Below are positions 35,693-43,089 of a stretch of DNA of 64,000 bases, in pieces. A program made the translations under genes and the position numbers. Source of the stretch: Clostridia bacterium (GTDB taxonomy: Bacteria; Bacillota; Clostridia; Christensenellales; CAG-138); assembly GCA_017407205.1 (NCBI GenBank), contig JAFQXA010000016.1, forward strand, positions 1-64,000, read 5' to 3'. Position 1 is the first letter of the stretch; each line of letters opens with the position of its first letter. The notes under the pieces are model-generated. The model saw nothing but the letters and a program-made list of their open reading frames with translations. It had not been told where the DNA came from and made no database searches.

Positions 35693-37951
35693 TTATTGTT
35701 TGTTATATAAATCAAAATACTTACCTTGTTTTGACATAAGCTCTTGATGTGTTCCGCACTCAACAATCTCGCCTTTATCCATTACAATTATTCTATCGCA
35801 GTTCTTGATTGTGGAAAGCCTGTGTGCAATGATAATAGTGGTAACATTTTTGTTCAGACTAAAAATGGTGTCTTTTATCGCATTCTCTGTTATCGTATCA
35901 AGATTACTTGTTGCTTCATCAAAGATAATCAGCTCGGGCTTTCTGAGCAATGCTCGTGCTATTGCGATGCGTTGCTTTTGACCGCCGGACAGATTTTTAC
36001 CGTTTTCATCAAGAAATGCTTCGTATCCAAAAGGTAACGTATTTATAAATTCATCTGCCCTAACCATTGTACAAATGTTTTTAATCTCTTCATCGGAAAT
36101 ATTTTTATTTCCTAACAAAAGATTATTCTTCACAGTGTCTGAGAACAAAAATGTATTTTGGTCTATATACGCAATTTTATTTCTTATTATATCCAATGGA
36201 ATATTGTCTAAATCATTGCCATCTATCAAAATTGAACCCTTTTCCGCTTTATAAAACCTCAGTAAAAGCTTAGCTAAAGTTGTTTTTCCGCATCCGCTTT
36301 CACCTACAATGGCAATCTTCTCGCCTTTGTTGATTTTTAAAGATAAATCTCTGAGTACCAATTCATGATTTCCGTAGCGAAAATCTATATTTGAAATTGA
36401 TATATTCTCAAACGGCAGTGCCTTTTCAAGTTGTGTATCGGATTCTTCGACCGTAATATCCAAGACATCGTTCAATCTTTCCGCTGCAATTATCGCTGTT
36501 TGCATCATTGGCTGCAAACTGATCAAATTCTTAACGGGCTCTGTAAAGTACGCCAGCAATGCATAGAAAGTAACAAGCGAACCTACTGTTACTTTATTGG
36601 CAAGTACCATGCCGAAGCCCACCCACAATATAATAATCGTTCCGATAAGCTCCACGGAATCGCATAGTGCATCCTGCGAAACGGATATTACACTGTTCTT
36701 GAACACCGAGTTTATAAGCCGTGTAAATTTAGAATCATTTTTCTCTTTAAAAGGCAGCTCGGCTGTATATGCCTTTATTGTTTCAACGCCGTCAATGGAT
36801 TCTTTTAAATAAGATTGTACTCTTGCGTTGTTTTCCATGACTTCGCGGTTGATATTTTCAAGCGGTTTTTTGTAAAAAAGAATAATAATAGCATACAAAA
36901 CTATAACCACCAACGAGATATAGAACAAAATGCTGTTTTCAATATAAAGAATAACTCCGCAGCCGATGACCATAATTGAATCAAGTATCAATGTAAGTGT
37001 TGCACCCGACACGGCATTTCTAATGGAATTTGCATCCGAAAATCGCGACAGATATTCTCCTGTTTTGCGTGTGTTAACAGTGGATATCGGTAAATCCATT
37101 ATATGATTGTAATAAGGAATCATAAGGCGCATATCTATTTTTTTGGATACAAGCGATATTAAATAGCCGCGCAAAAACTGAATCGCAGCTTGCAAAACAT
37201 AAAGTGAAATTAAACAAATAAAGAATGCGTTAAAGTTGGAAGCGTTATCGGTAACAAAATTTAAGATCTTGTCAAAAACGCTTTGTGATTCTTCCAAACT
37301 TTCTTCCGTGATATGTTCATGCTCATCTGCACAATCATCCTCGCAGATAACCGCTTCATGTGAAGTGTAAAAGTCATCAATTATAATCTGAAAAACATAG
37401 GCTCCCATTATACCTATGACGGAAATAATCAACGATAGGGCAAGAACCGATGTAAGCTTTATATATTGACCTCTTAAAAGCGAAAAGAACTTCTTAAGAC
37501 CGCCTGTTTTATAATTGCCCTCTTGAAAGGCTTCCGTTTTTTCAAAAGCAATCACATATCCGTCCCACATTTGCGTAAATTGTTCAACGGTATATTTTAC
37601 CTTTCCTTTGGCAGGATCGCATATAACGATTTTATTGTTTTTTATATTCAATACAACAACAAAGTGCTGCATATAGTCTTCATTGATAATATGAGCAACA
37701 AAAGGAAAGCCGATCTCGCCCTTGCTGATACTTTCAAGCAGCTCGTCCGTATTTCCCGAAAGAGCTTCTGCTTTCAAACCGATTTTTTGGGCAGCTTCAC
37801 AAAGACCGTATAGGTTTGCACCGTTTTGGTCTGTTTTTGTAAGCTCTCTGAATTTTGAAATAGGATGTTTTAATCCATAATGCGATGCTATCATTGACAG
37901 GCACGCTGCACCGCAATCACGTTCGTCATGTTGTTTGGTGATTTTCAACAT
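35693..37951 (-). CDS. Peptidase-containing ABC exporter (C39 peptidase, PCAT)
   Basis: 752 aa. Residues 1-~125 are a C39 double-glycine peptidase with Q7, catalytic C13 (QHDERDCGAAC), H96 and D112. Six membrane segments follow, then the nucleotide-binding domain with GESGCGKTT, signature LSGGQKQR and Walker B LIIFDEATSNLD. It cleaves leaders after Gly-Gly and exports the peptide, here surely the one encoded 80 bp upstream. Between the first two membrane segments (about 197-226) is an acidic insertion with two Cys (C203, C207) and an HEH motif, not usual in the family. It is the second gene of a minus-strand two-gene unit. Confidence 0.93.
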   Translation of the reverse strand: MLKITKQHDERDCGAACLSMIASHYGLKHPISKFRELTKTDQNGANLYGLCEAAQKIGLKAEALSGNTDELLESISKGEIGFPFVAHIINEDYMQHFVVVLNIKNNKIVICDPAKGKVKYTVEQFTQMWDGYVIAFEKTEAFQEGNYKTGGLKKFFSLLRGQYIKLTSVLALSLIISVIGIMGAYVFQIIIDDFYTSHEAVICEDDCADEHEHITEESLEESQSVFDKILNFVTDNASNFNAFFICLISLYVLQAAIQFLRGYLISLVSKKIDMRLMIPYYNHIMDLPISTVNTRKTGEYLSRFSDANSIRNAVSGATLTLILDSIMVIGCGVILYIENSILFYISLVVIVLYAIIILFYKKPLENINREVMENNARVQSYLKESIDGVETIKAYTAELPFKEKNDSKFTRLINSVFKNSVISVSQDALCDSVELIGTIIILWVGFGMVLANKVTVGSLVTFYALLAYFTEPVKNLISLQPMMQTAIIAAERLNDVLDITVEESDTQLEKALPFENISISNIDFRYGNHELVLRDLSLKINKGEKIAIVGESGCGKTTLAKLLLRFYKAEKGSILIDGNDLDNIPLDIIRNKIAYIDQNTFLFSDTVKNNLLLGNKNISDEEIKNICTMVRADEFINTLPFGYEAFLDENGKNLSGGQKQRIAIARALLRKPELIIFDEATSNLDTITENAIKDTIFSLNKNVTTIIIAHRLSTIKNCDRIIVMDKGEIVECGTHQELMSKQGKYFDLYNKQ

Positions 37952-37980
37952 TGTATTATCCCTTAATTAAGCTTTTAGGT

Positions 37981-38013
37981 GATTGCCATACAAACTATTC
38001 TTATATGGCAATC
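37981..38013 (-). terminator. Attenuating hairpin between peptide and exporter genes
   Basis: Stem GATTGCCATA/TATGGCAATC with a 13-nt loop and no T tract on the minus strand. It would let part of transcription continue, giving more peptide message than exporter message. Confidence 0.6.
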
Positions 38014-38031
38014 ATAATCAACTAATTATTC

Positions 38032-38214
38032 TTAGTTAACAGAACACCAAGTTTTTTTAAATGGGCAATAACTAACAAAACCGCAGTGATCTATTCTTAA
38101 GGACAATTTAGCCAAAAACTTCGTCCATCCCCAAGCTGTTTTACCACAAGCACTGCATGTTGCTTTTGCACCGCCTTCAACATTACGCATTTCCATAGCG
38201 TTAACTTTCTTCAT
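38032..38214 (-). CDS. Double-glycine leader peptide, cysteine-rich bacteriocin-like precursor
   Basis: 60 aa. The 15-residue leader MKKVNAMEMRNVEGG ends in Gly-Gly and has the hydrophobic spacing (V4, M7, M9, V12) read by C39 peptidases. The 45-residue core is cationic (6 Lys, 1 Arg, 1 Asp) with cysteines at core positions 5, 8, 29, 35 and 42, three Trp, and a central TKFLAKLSLRI segment that could form an amphipathic helix. AGGAGGTG precedes the ATG. No modification enzyme is adjacent, so disulfide bonds are the likely cross-links; the odd cysteine number leaves one free or allows a dimer. No known bacteriocin class is recognised. A signalling role is the alternative. Confidence 0.8.
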   Translation of the reverse strand: MKKVNAMEMRNVEGGAKATCSACGKTAWGWTKFLAKLSLRIDHCGFVSYCPFKKTWCSVN

Positions 38215-38330
38215 TCTATTTCACCTCCTTTTCAAAAAAGTGTGTGTATAGCAAGATGGAATAGTCATCATACTATTTAAACTGTTTGTTTTCTTGCAAA
38301 ACCGAATAAAAAACAGTAGGGCAAATCAGG

Positions 38331-38376
38331 AAATGTAACATTTTGTTACATTTATGATTGTAACATAACGTTACAA
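38331..38376. promoter_or_regulatory. Paired operator dyads between peptide gene and XRE regulator
   Basis: Dyad 1 (38331-38353): AAATGTAACA, TTT, TGTTACATTT. Dyad 2 (38358-38376): TTGTAAC, ATAAC, GTTACAA. Both contain TGTAAC(n)GTTACA with centres 25 bp apart. They lie just before the XRE start and about 120 bp before the divergent peptide gene, and are the probable binding sites of the XRE protein. TACAAT at 38372-38377 could be its -10 box. Confidence 0.7.
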
Positions 38377-38397
38377 TAAAGGCAACAGGTGAATTTC

Positions 38398-38601
38398 ATG
38401 ATAGGTCTTAAAAACATTCGAAAAAAGAGAAATCTAAATCAACAAAAAGTTGCAATGGATTTAAATATATCGAGAGAAGCATTGTCTTATTACGAAAACG
38501 GCAAGCGAGAGCCATCCTTGGCTTTGTTGTGTGCCATGTCGCAATATTTTAATGTATCAATTAACTATTTGATCACCGGTGAAGAGTTTAAAAAGAGATG
38601 A
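38398..38601 (+). CDS. XRE-family transcriptional regulator
   Basis: 67 aa, a single Cro/CI-type helix-turn-helix (LKNIRKKRNLNQQKVAMDLNISREALSYYENGKREPS), with a short C-terminal helix and no sensor domain. ATG 38398 is preferred over GTG 38389 because AGGTG lies 6 nt upstream of it. It is divergent from the peptide/exporter unit and follows two palindromes that it probably binds, repressing itself and the peptide promoter. Confidence 0.88.
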   Translation: MIGLKNIRKKRNLNQQKVAMDLNISREALSYYENGKREPSLALLCAMSQYFNVSINYLITGEEFKKR

Positions 38602-38650
38602 GACCTTTCAGTTTACAAGCTGTATTTGATGTTGAACAAGGATAAAAATA

Positions 38651-38702
38651 AGAAACTCCGCATTAAAATGCGGAGTATTCATATAACTTATTCAATATTT
38701 AC
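38651..38702 (-). repeat. Dispersed terminator repeat, copy R2 (minus orientation)
   Basis: Read on the minus strand: AATATTGAATAAGTTATATG arm, then ACTCCGCATT/AATGCGGAGT hairpin (38655-38676) and T-rich sequence. It terminates the minus-strand gene ending at 38731. The arm is nearly the same as in copy R3. Confidence 0.8.
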
Positions 38703-38730
38703 ACGAGAAGACAGGGCATTGTCCCATACA

Positions 38731-39150
38731 TTAATCTATGTACTTTTTCATAAACTCGGGCAAGCCCTCAGCACCGTGATTTATGCTGAATACGAGGTTC
38801 AAGCCACGCTTTTGCGCGAAAGCTTCGAGCTTTTCAAAAAGTGCTTCGAGAGTATCGAGGGGATGGTCAACAATTTTTGTAAAACCGTCAATAAAAACAT
38901 ATTCAAGGTCAAAGTCCTGCGCTGCCAAGCCCGAGATAAATCCGAAGAACATCTTGGGACCGTCAATACTGTATTCTGAAGCGACAATAAATCTTATTTC
39001 ACGATGAAGCTCGAACATATACTGTTCGTCATTATCTATAAAAACGATACTTCCCTTTGCTGTTGAACGAGTGTCATTTGCAAGGTCTAAAATTCTCTTT
39101 GTATTGCCTATGCCTTTTTCACCGGCTATTATACGAATTATGGTAATCAC
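38731..39150 (-). CDS. Small P-loop-like protein, function unknown
   Basis: 139 aa. Begins ITIIRIIAGEKGIGNTKRI, a Walker A-like loop GxxGxGxT with Asn where the usual Lys stands and Lys after the Thr. YVFIDGF near residue 85 could be a Walker B strand. Similar clostridial proteins are sometimes mislabelled as PilT-like. The start is uncertain: the GTG at 39150 directly abuts AGGA, too close for normal initiation, and no other standard start codon fits. It is a single gene ended by repeat R2. Confidence 0.6.
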   Translation of the reverse strand: MITIIRIIAGEKGIGNTKRILDLANDTRSTAKGSIVFIDNDEQYMFELHREIRFIVASEYSIDGPKMFFGFISGLAAQDFDLEYVFIDGFTKIVDHPLDTLEALFEKLEAFAQKRGLNLVFSINHGAEGLPEFMKKYID

Positions 39151-39228
39151 TCCTAACTCTGTTTTTATATATCCATTATACCCTCAACAGAGAGTTTCGG
39201 CAATGTTTTTTACTGTAAAACTTATGTG

Positions 39229-40608
39229 TCAATTTTCAGCAGAAAGGTAACGGATTCTTGTGTTGTATGTGTTTATTGTGAATATTATCGAGAGCACGAG
39301 AGCTACACACTCAGCTATCGGATAGGAATACCAGACACCGCTCGGACCAAAGCCCGAAACAATAGAAAGCAGGTATGCTACGGGAACTATGACAATAAGC
39401 TGACGGCAAAGTGAAATCAAAAGACTCAATACGCCACGCCCGATTGCCTGGAACAGAGTTGAAAGCATTATACCGCAGGCTGCCAGGGGGAAACAGAGGC
39501 TTATTGCGCGGAAGGCTTCAACGCCCATTGCGAGCATATCTTCGGACGGATTGAATATTGAAAGCAAGCTTTGCGGGAAAATTCTGAATATCAGCATACC
39601 GATTATCATTATGACAAGTGCATACATAAGACCGTATTTGAGAGCGTCCATAAGACGCTTTTTGTTTTTTGCACCGTAATTGTAGCCCATAATAGGCATT
39701 GTACCGCTGTTGAGACCGAATACGGGCATGAATACGAACGACTGGAGCTTGAAGTAAACACCGAGAACATTTACAGCGGTGTTTGAGAATGATATAAGTA
39801 TTGCATTGAGACTGAATGTTGTGATTGAGCCTATTGCCTGCATGAATATTGAGGGAAGGCCGACAGCATATATTTCTTTTATTATCTTGCCGCTTATCCT
39901 GAACTTTTTAAGGTTTAAAGTAAGAAGCTTATTCTTCTTATGGTAGAGGAAGTAAAGAGCCAAAACCATGCTCACAAACTGCCCTGCAACGGTTGCCAAA
40001 GCTGCGCCTGCAACACCGAGGCGGGGGAAACCCAAAAGTCCGAAAATCATAATCGGATCCAATATTATATTTGTTGCAGCACCTGCAAGCTGAACTATCA
40101 TGGGACGAACCATGTCGCCCGTTGCCTGAATGGTTTTGTGGGAAACCGCGTCCATCATTGTGAAGGGGCAGAGAATACCGCAAATCTGAAGGTATGATAT
40201 GGCAAGCGGAGCCACATTTTCGTCGGGATCGAAAAGATGAATAAGCGGTTTTGTGAAAAGCAGGAATATGAGCGAGAATACTACTGCGCTTATGATGCCC
40301 AGAAACTGACCGTTCATTGCAACGGCTTCGGCTTCCTCCTGACGTTTTTCACCGAGACGGCGTGCAACGAGTGAGTTTACACCGATGCCCGTACCGACAG
40401 ATACTGCTACTATGAGCATCTGGAAAGGAAATGCGAGAGTAACGGCCGTAAGTGCATCTTCACTTACCTGCGAAACGAATACACTGTCAACTACATTGTA
40501 AAGAGCGAGTGCAAGCATTGACAGCATCATCGGGAGTGACATTTTAAGTATGAGCGACGGTATGCGTGCCGTTCCCATACGGTTTTCGGGTAATTTAACG
40601 GATTCCAT
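39229..40608 (-). CDS. MATE-family efflux transporter
   Basis: 459 aa, about 12 membrane segments in two similar halves (each beginning with a PSL/PSI-F motif: ARIPSLILKMSLPMM and AVGLPSIFMQAIGS). Other family segments are GTGIGVNSLVARRLGE and GYNYGAKNKKRLMDALKYG. It is predicted to export cationic drugs or metabolites in exchange for Na+ or H+. Single gene; AAAGG lies upstream of the start. The substrate is not predictable. Confidence 0.9.
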   Translation of the reverse strand: MESVKLPENRMGTARIPSLILKMSLPMMLSMLALALYNVVDSVFVSQVSEDALTAVTLAFPFQMLIVAVSVGTGIGVNSLVARRLGEKRQEEAEAVAMNGQFLGIISAVVFSLIFLLFTKPLIHLFDPDENVAPLAISYLQICGILCPFTMMDAVSHKTIQATGDMVRPMIVQLAGAATNIILDPIMIFGLLGFPRLGVAGAALATVAGQFVSMVLALYFLYHKKNKLLTLNLKKFRISGKIIKEIYAVGLPSIFMQAIGSITTFSLNAILISFSNTAVNVLGVYFKLQSFVFMPVFGLNSGTMPIMGYNYGAKNKKRLMDALKYGLMYALVIMIIGMLIFRIFPQSLLSIFNPSEDMLAMGVEAFRAISLCFPLAACGIMLSTLFQAIGRGVLSLLISLCRQLIVIVPVAYLLSIVSGFGPSGVWYSYPIAECVALVLSIIFTINTYNTRIRYLSAEN

Positions 40609-40681
40609 TTATTTTAAGGACCTTTCAAAAAAACAAAATAATAGGGAGGCACAAAAGCGCCTCCCATGATTTGCCAAAAGA

Positions 40682-40879
<198 letters not shown>

Positions 40880-40884
40880 CTATT

Positions 40885-40912
40885 ATTTTAACACTAAACT
40901 GCAAAAATGCAA
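40885..40912 (-). promoter_or_regulatory. Ferredoxin promoter
   Basis: Minus-strand TTGCAT (40907-40912), 16 bp, TAAAAT (40885-40890), within the 63-bp gap behind ricT. Confidence 0.5.
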
Positions 40913-40915
40913 GTG

Positions 40916-41809
40916 TTATTCACTCAAAGATTCAATTTCGTCTGAATTATCGTTATCTTTTTCCTTTGATTCCTGTTCCTTTGTCTTGTTCTGTACAGGA
41001 TGCTTAAGCTTTAAATCACGGAAATTATAGTCCCTTATGTCATAAGAGCCGTCACCGAGCATAACTTTGACCTTGGAACATTCTGTCAAAACGTTGTTCT
41101 CAAGTATTACGCCCTCGCCGTCTTCGGTTATTACTTCCTTGCCGACCTTGGGCATCTGCTTGCGCATACATTCATACGAATCCTGCTCGTACTTTAAGCA
41201 GCACATGAGCCTTCCGCATATGCCTGAAATCTTTGTCGGCGAAAGTGAGAGATTCTGTTCCTTTGCCATCTTGATTGAAACAGGAACGAAAGAATCAAGG
41301 AACTGCTGACAGCAAACAGTTCTTCCGCACGAGCCGAGACCTCCCAAAAGCTTTGCCTCGTCACGAACGCCTATCTGGCGAAGCTCAATGCGTGTTTTAA
41401 AAACGCTTGCAAGGTCTTTTACAAGGTCGCGAAAATCCACTCTGCCGTCAGCCGTGAAGTAGAATACAATCTTTGAACCGTTGAACGAGTATTCAACATC
41501 AACAAGCTTCATATCAAGCTCATGCTCGTATATCTTTTCAACACAAATTTTGTGTGCTTCTTCCTCTTTGGCAGCATATGAATCACGCATTTGCTTGTCA
41601 TTATCCGTCGCAATTCTTATAATTCCCTTGAGGGGGGTCTTGAGCTGCTCCTCATCTATTTCATGGTTGCCGAGTGATACTGTGCCGAATTCTACTCCGC
41701 GTGCAGTTTCAACTATAACTCCGTCACCCGTCTTAACTTCAAGCTCGCCGGGGTCAAAAAAGTATGCCTTGTCGCAATTTTTAAACTTTACGTCTATAAC
41801 GGTTTTCAT
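40916..41809 (-). CDS. ricT: RicT (YaaT/PSP1 domain) protein
   Basis: 297 aa. PSP1 domain with GSCGRTVCCQQFL near residue 158 and ICGRLMCCLKYE near 197; these Cys pairs hold Fe-S clusters in the Bacillus RicT-RicA-RicF complex, which controls RNase Y-dependent mRNA processing. A Lys/Glu/Asp-rich tail of about 20 residues follows. The ATG overlaps the holB stop (ATGA). ricA/ricF are not in this window. The order holB-ricT is conserved in Firmicutes. Confidence 0.9.
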   Translation of the reverse strand: MKTVIDVKFKNCDKAYFFDPGELEVKTGDGVIVETARGVEFGTVSLGNHEIDEEQLKTPLKGIIRIATDNDKQMRDSYAAKEEEAHKICVEKIYEHELDMKLVDVEYSFNGSKIVFYFTADGRVDFRDLVKDLASVFKTRIELRQIGVRDEAKLLGGLGSCGRTVCCQQFLDSFVPVSIKMAKEQNLSLSPTKISGICGRLMCCLKYEQDSYECMRKQMPKVGKEVITEDGEGVILENNVLTECSKVKVMLGDGSYDIRDYNFRDLKLKHPVQNKTKEQESKEKDNDNSDEIESLSE

Positions 41810-42711
41810 ATTTCCTCCGATATTTTAGTAAACATACGGTCAACTACAGGTGCCTGAACGGCACTTGAAGTGAGCCGTGATTTTGCATCCGTCATTATAT
41901 CTATAATACTGTTTATTTTGCCGATTGTAAAGCTGCGTGCAAATGCTGCTATATCGGACAGCTTGTCCACATTGCAGGAAATGTTCTCATCAAGCTTGTA
42001 AAGCAGTATGTCGCGCATGAATGAAAGCGTAAACGTAACAGCTTCCTGAGCCGATTTGTTTTGAGAAAGTGCTTTCAAAGACTCAAACGGGAGCTTTCCC
42101 TGCAAAAATGCAATAAGTGTGTTTATCGAGTCATCCCGTAAGGCTTTGAACTTCTCGTCCGTAAAAAGCCTTAATGCCCTTTCGTAAAGCCCCTCGCCAA
42201 GCGATGTATAAAGTATAGCCTCTTTTTCCGTTGCGCCTGCTTTGCAAAGTGCGTTTACAACCTGTGTGCGCGGTGTGAGCCCCAATCGTATCATGCTGCA
42301 TCTTGAACAGATAGTCGGCAAAAGCCCTGCTTCGTTGCCCGTGAGAATAAAAAGCGTTTTTAAAGGCGGTTCCTCAAGAGTTTTCAAAAGTGCATTTTGA
42401 GCAGTTTCGTTCATCGCGTGTGCGTTTTTTAAAAGTACAGTTCGCCCATGTTTGTCAGAATATCCTTGCTTTGCAAGAGCTTTTAAAACATCACGAACAT
42501 TGTCCGATGAATATGAGTTTTCGTCAAGTTCAAAAAAATCGGGACAGGATCCAAGATTTTCCGTTTCCGTGCTGCCTGTGCAAAAAAGAGCAGCCGCCTG
42601 TCTTGCCAAAGTGTAGCTTTCATGTGTATCCACACAGGCAATAAAGCAAGCGTGCGGAACACGGCCTTGCTCTATCGAGGTTAAAAATCTGTTTTTTACG
42701 GTATTGCTCAA
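41806..42711 (-). CDS. holB: DNA polymerase III delta' subunit
   Basis: 301 aa. Clamp-loader subunit related to DnaX: KNAHAMNETAQNALLKTLEEPP near residue 90, FILTGNEAGLLPTICSRCS near 117, and a C-terminal helical collar domain. The Walker A region is degenerate, as expected for delta'. The start is TTG (42711), overlapping the pstA stop. Loads the sliding clamp during replication. Confidence 0.88.
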   Translation of the reverse strand: MSNTVKNRFLTSIEQGRVPHACFIACVDTHESYTLARQAAALFCTGSTETENLGSCPDFFELDENSYSSDNVRDVLKALAKQGYSDKHGRTVLLKNAHAMNETAQNALLKTLEEPPLKTLFILTGNEAGLLPTICSRCSMIRLGLTPRTQVVNALCKAGATEKEAILYTSLGEGLYERALRLFTDEKFKALRDDSINTLIAFLQGKLPFESLKALSQNKSAQEAVTFTLSFMRDILLYKLDENISCNVDKLSDIAAFARSFTIGKINSIIDIMTDAKSRLTSSAVQAPVVDRMFTKISEEI

Positions 42712-43034
42712 AACTTAAACGAATCCTCTACATTTACAACAAATACCGTTGCACCGCCCAATGTTACTTGAACGGGCGTTGATATATGGTCTGCATATCC
42801 GGGAAGGGACGAGGGAATAACTGTGTATGCCTTGCGTGTGCTTGACTGCTCCTTTATGACCTCAAGTGCTTCATCGAGCTTATCATCATCAACACCTATC
42901 ATGAAAGTGGTGTTTCCGCCATGCAGGAAGCCACCAACCGTTGATATGCGAGTATTGCCGATCCTGTGTTTGTTAAGTGCTTTTGTAAGACGCTTTGCAT
43001 CATCCGTCTGTACTATTGCAAACAATAATTTCAT
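42708..43034 (-). CDS. PstA/DarA cyclic-di-AMP receptor
   Basis: 108 aa, PII-like fold of the YaaQ family: KLLFAIVQTDDAKRLTKAL, TRISTVGGFLHGGNTTFMIGV and PVQVTLGGATVFVVNVE. Such trimers bind c-di-AMP between subunits and are thought to relay potassium/osmotic status; the output partner is not known in Clostridia. The gene precedes holB, as yaaQ precedes holB in Bacillus. AGGAGGTC lies upstream. Confidence 0.92.
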   Translation of the reverse strand: MKLLFAIVQTDDAKRLTKALNKHRIGNTRISTVGGFLHGGNTTFMIGVDDDKLDEALEVIKEQSSTRKAYTVIPSSLPGYADHISTPVQVTLGGATVFVVNVEDSFKF

Positions 43035-43089
43035 AAAATCGACCTCCTAAAATTACACTTAGTCTATGGCTGTATTATATTACAACAAT

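Noticed and set aside
38032-38214. Classifying the five-Cys peptide as a lanthipeptide, sactipeptide or ranthipeptide.
   Set aside because: No LanM/LanB-type, radical SAM or other modifying enzyme is adjacent; the SCIFF maturase 10 kb away has its own substrate.
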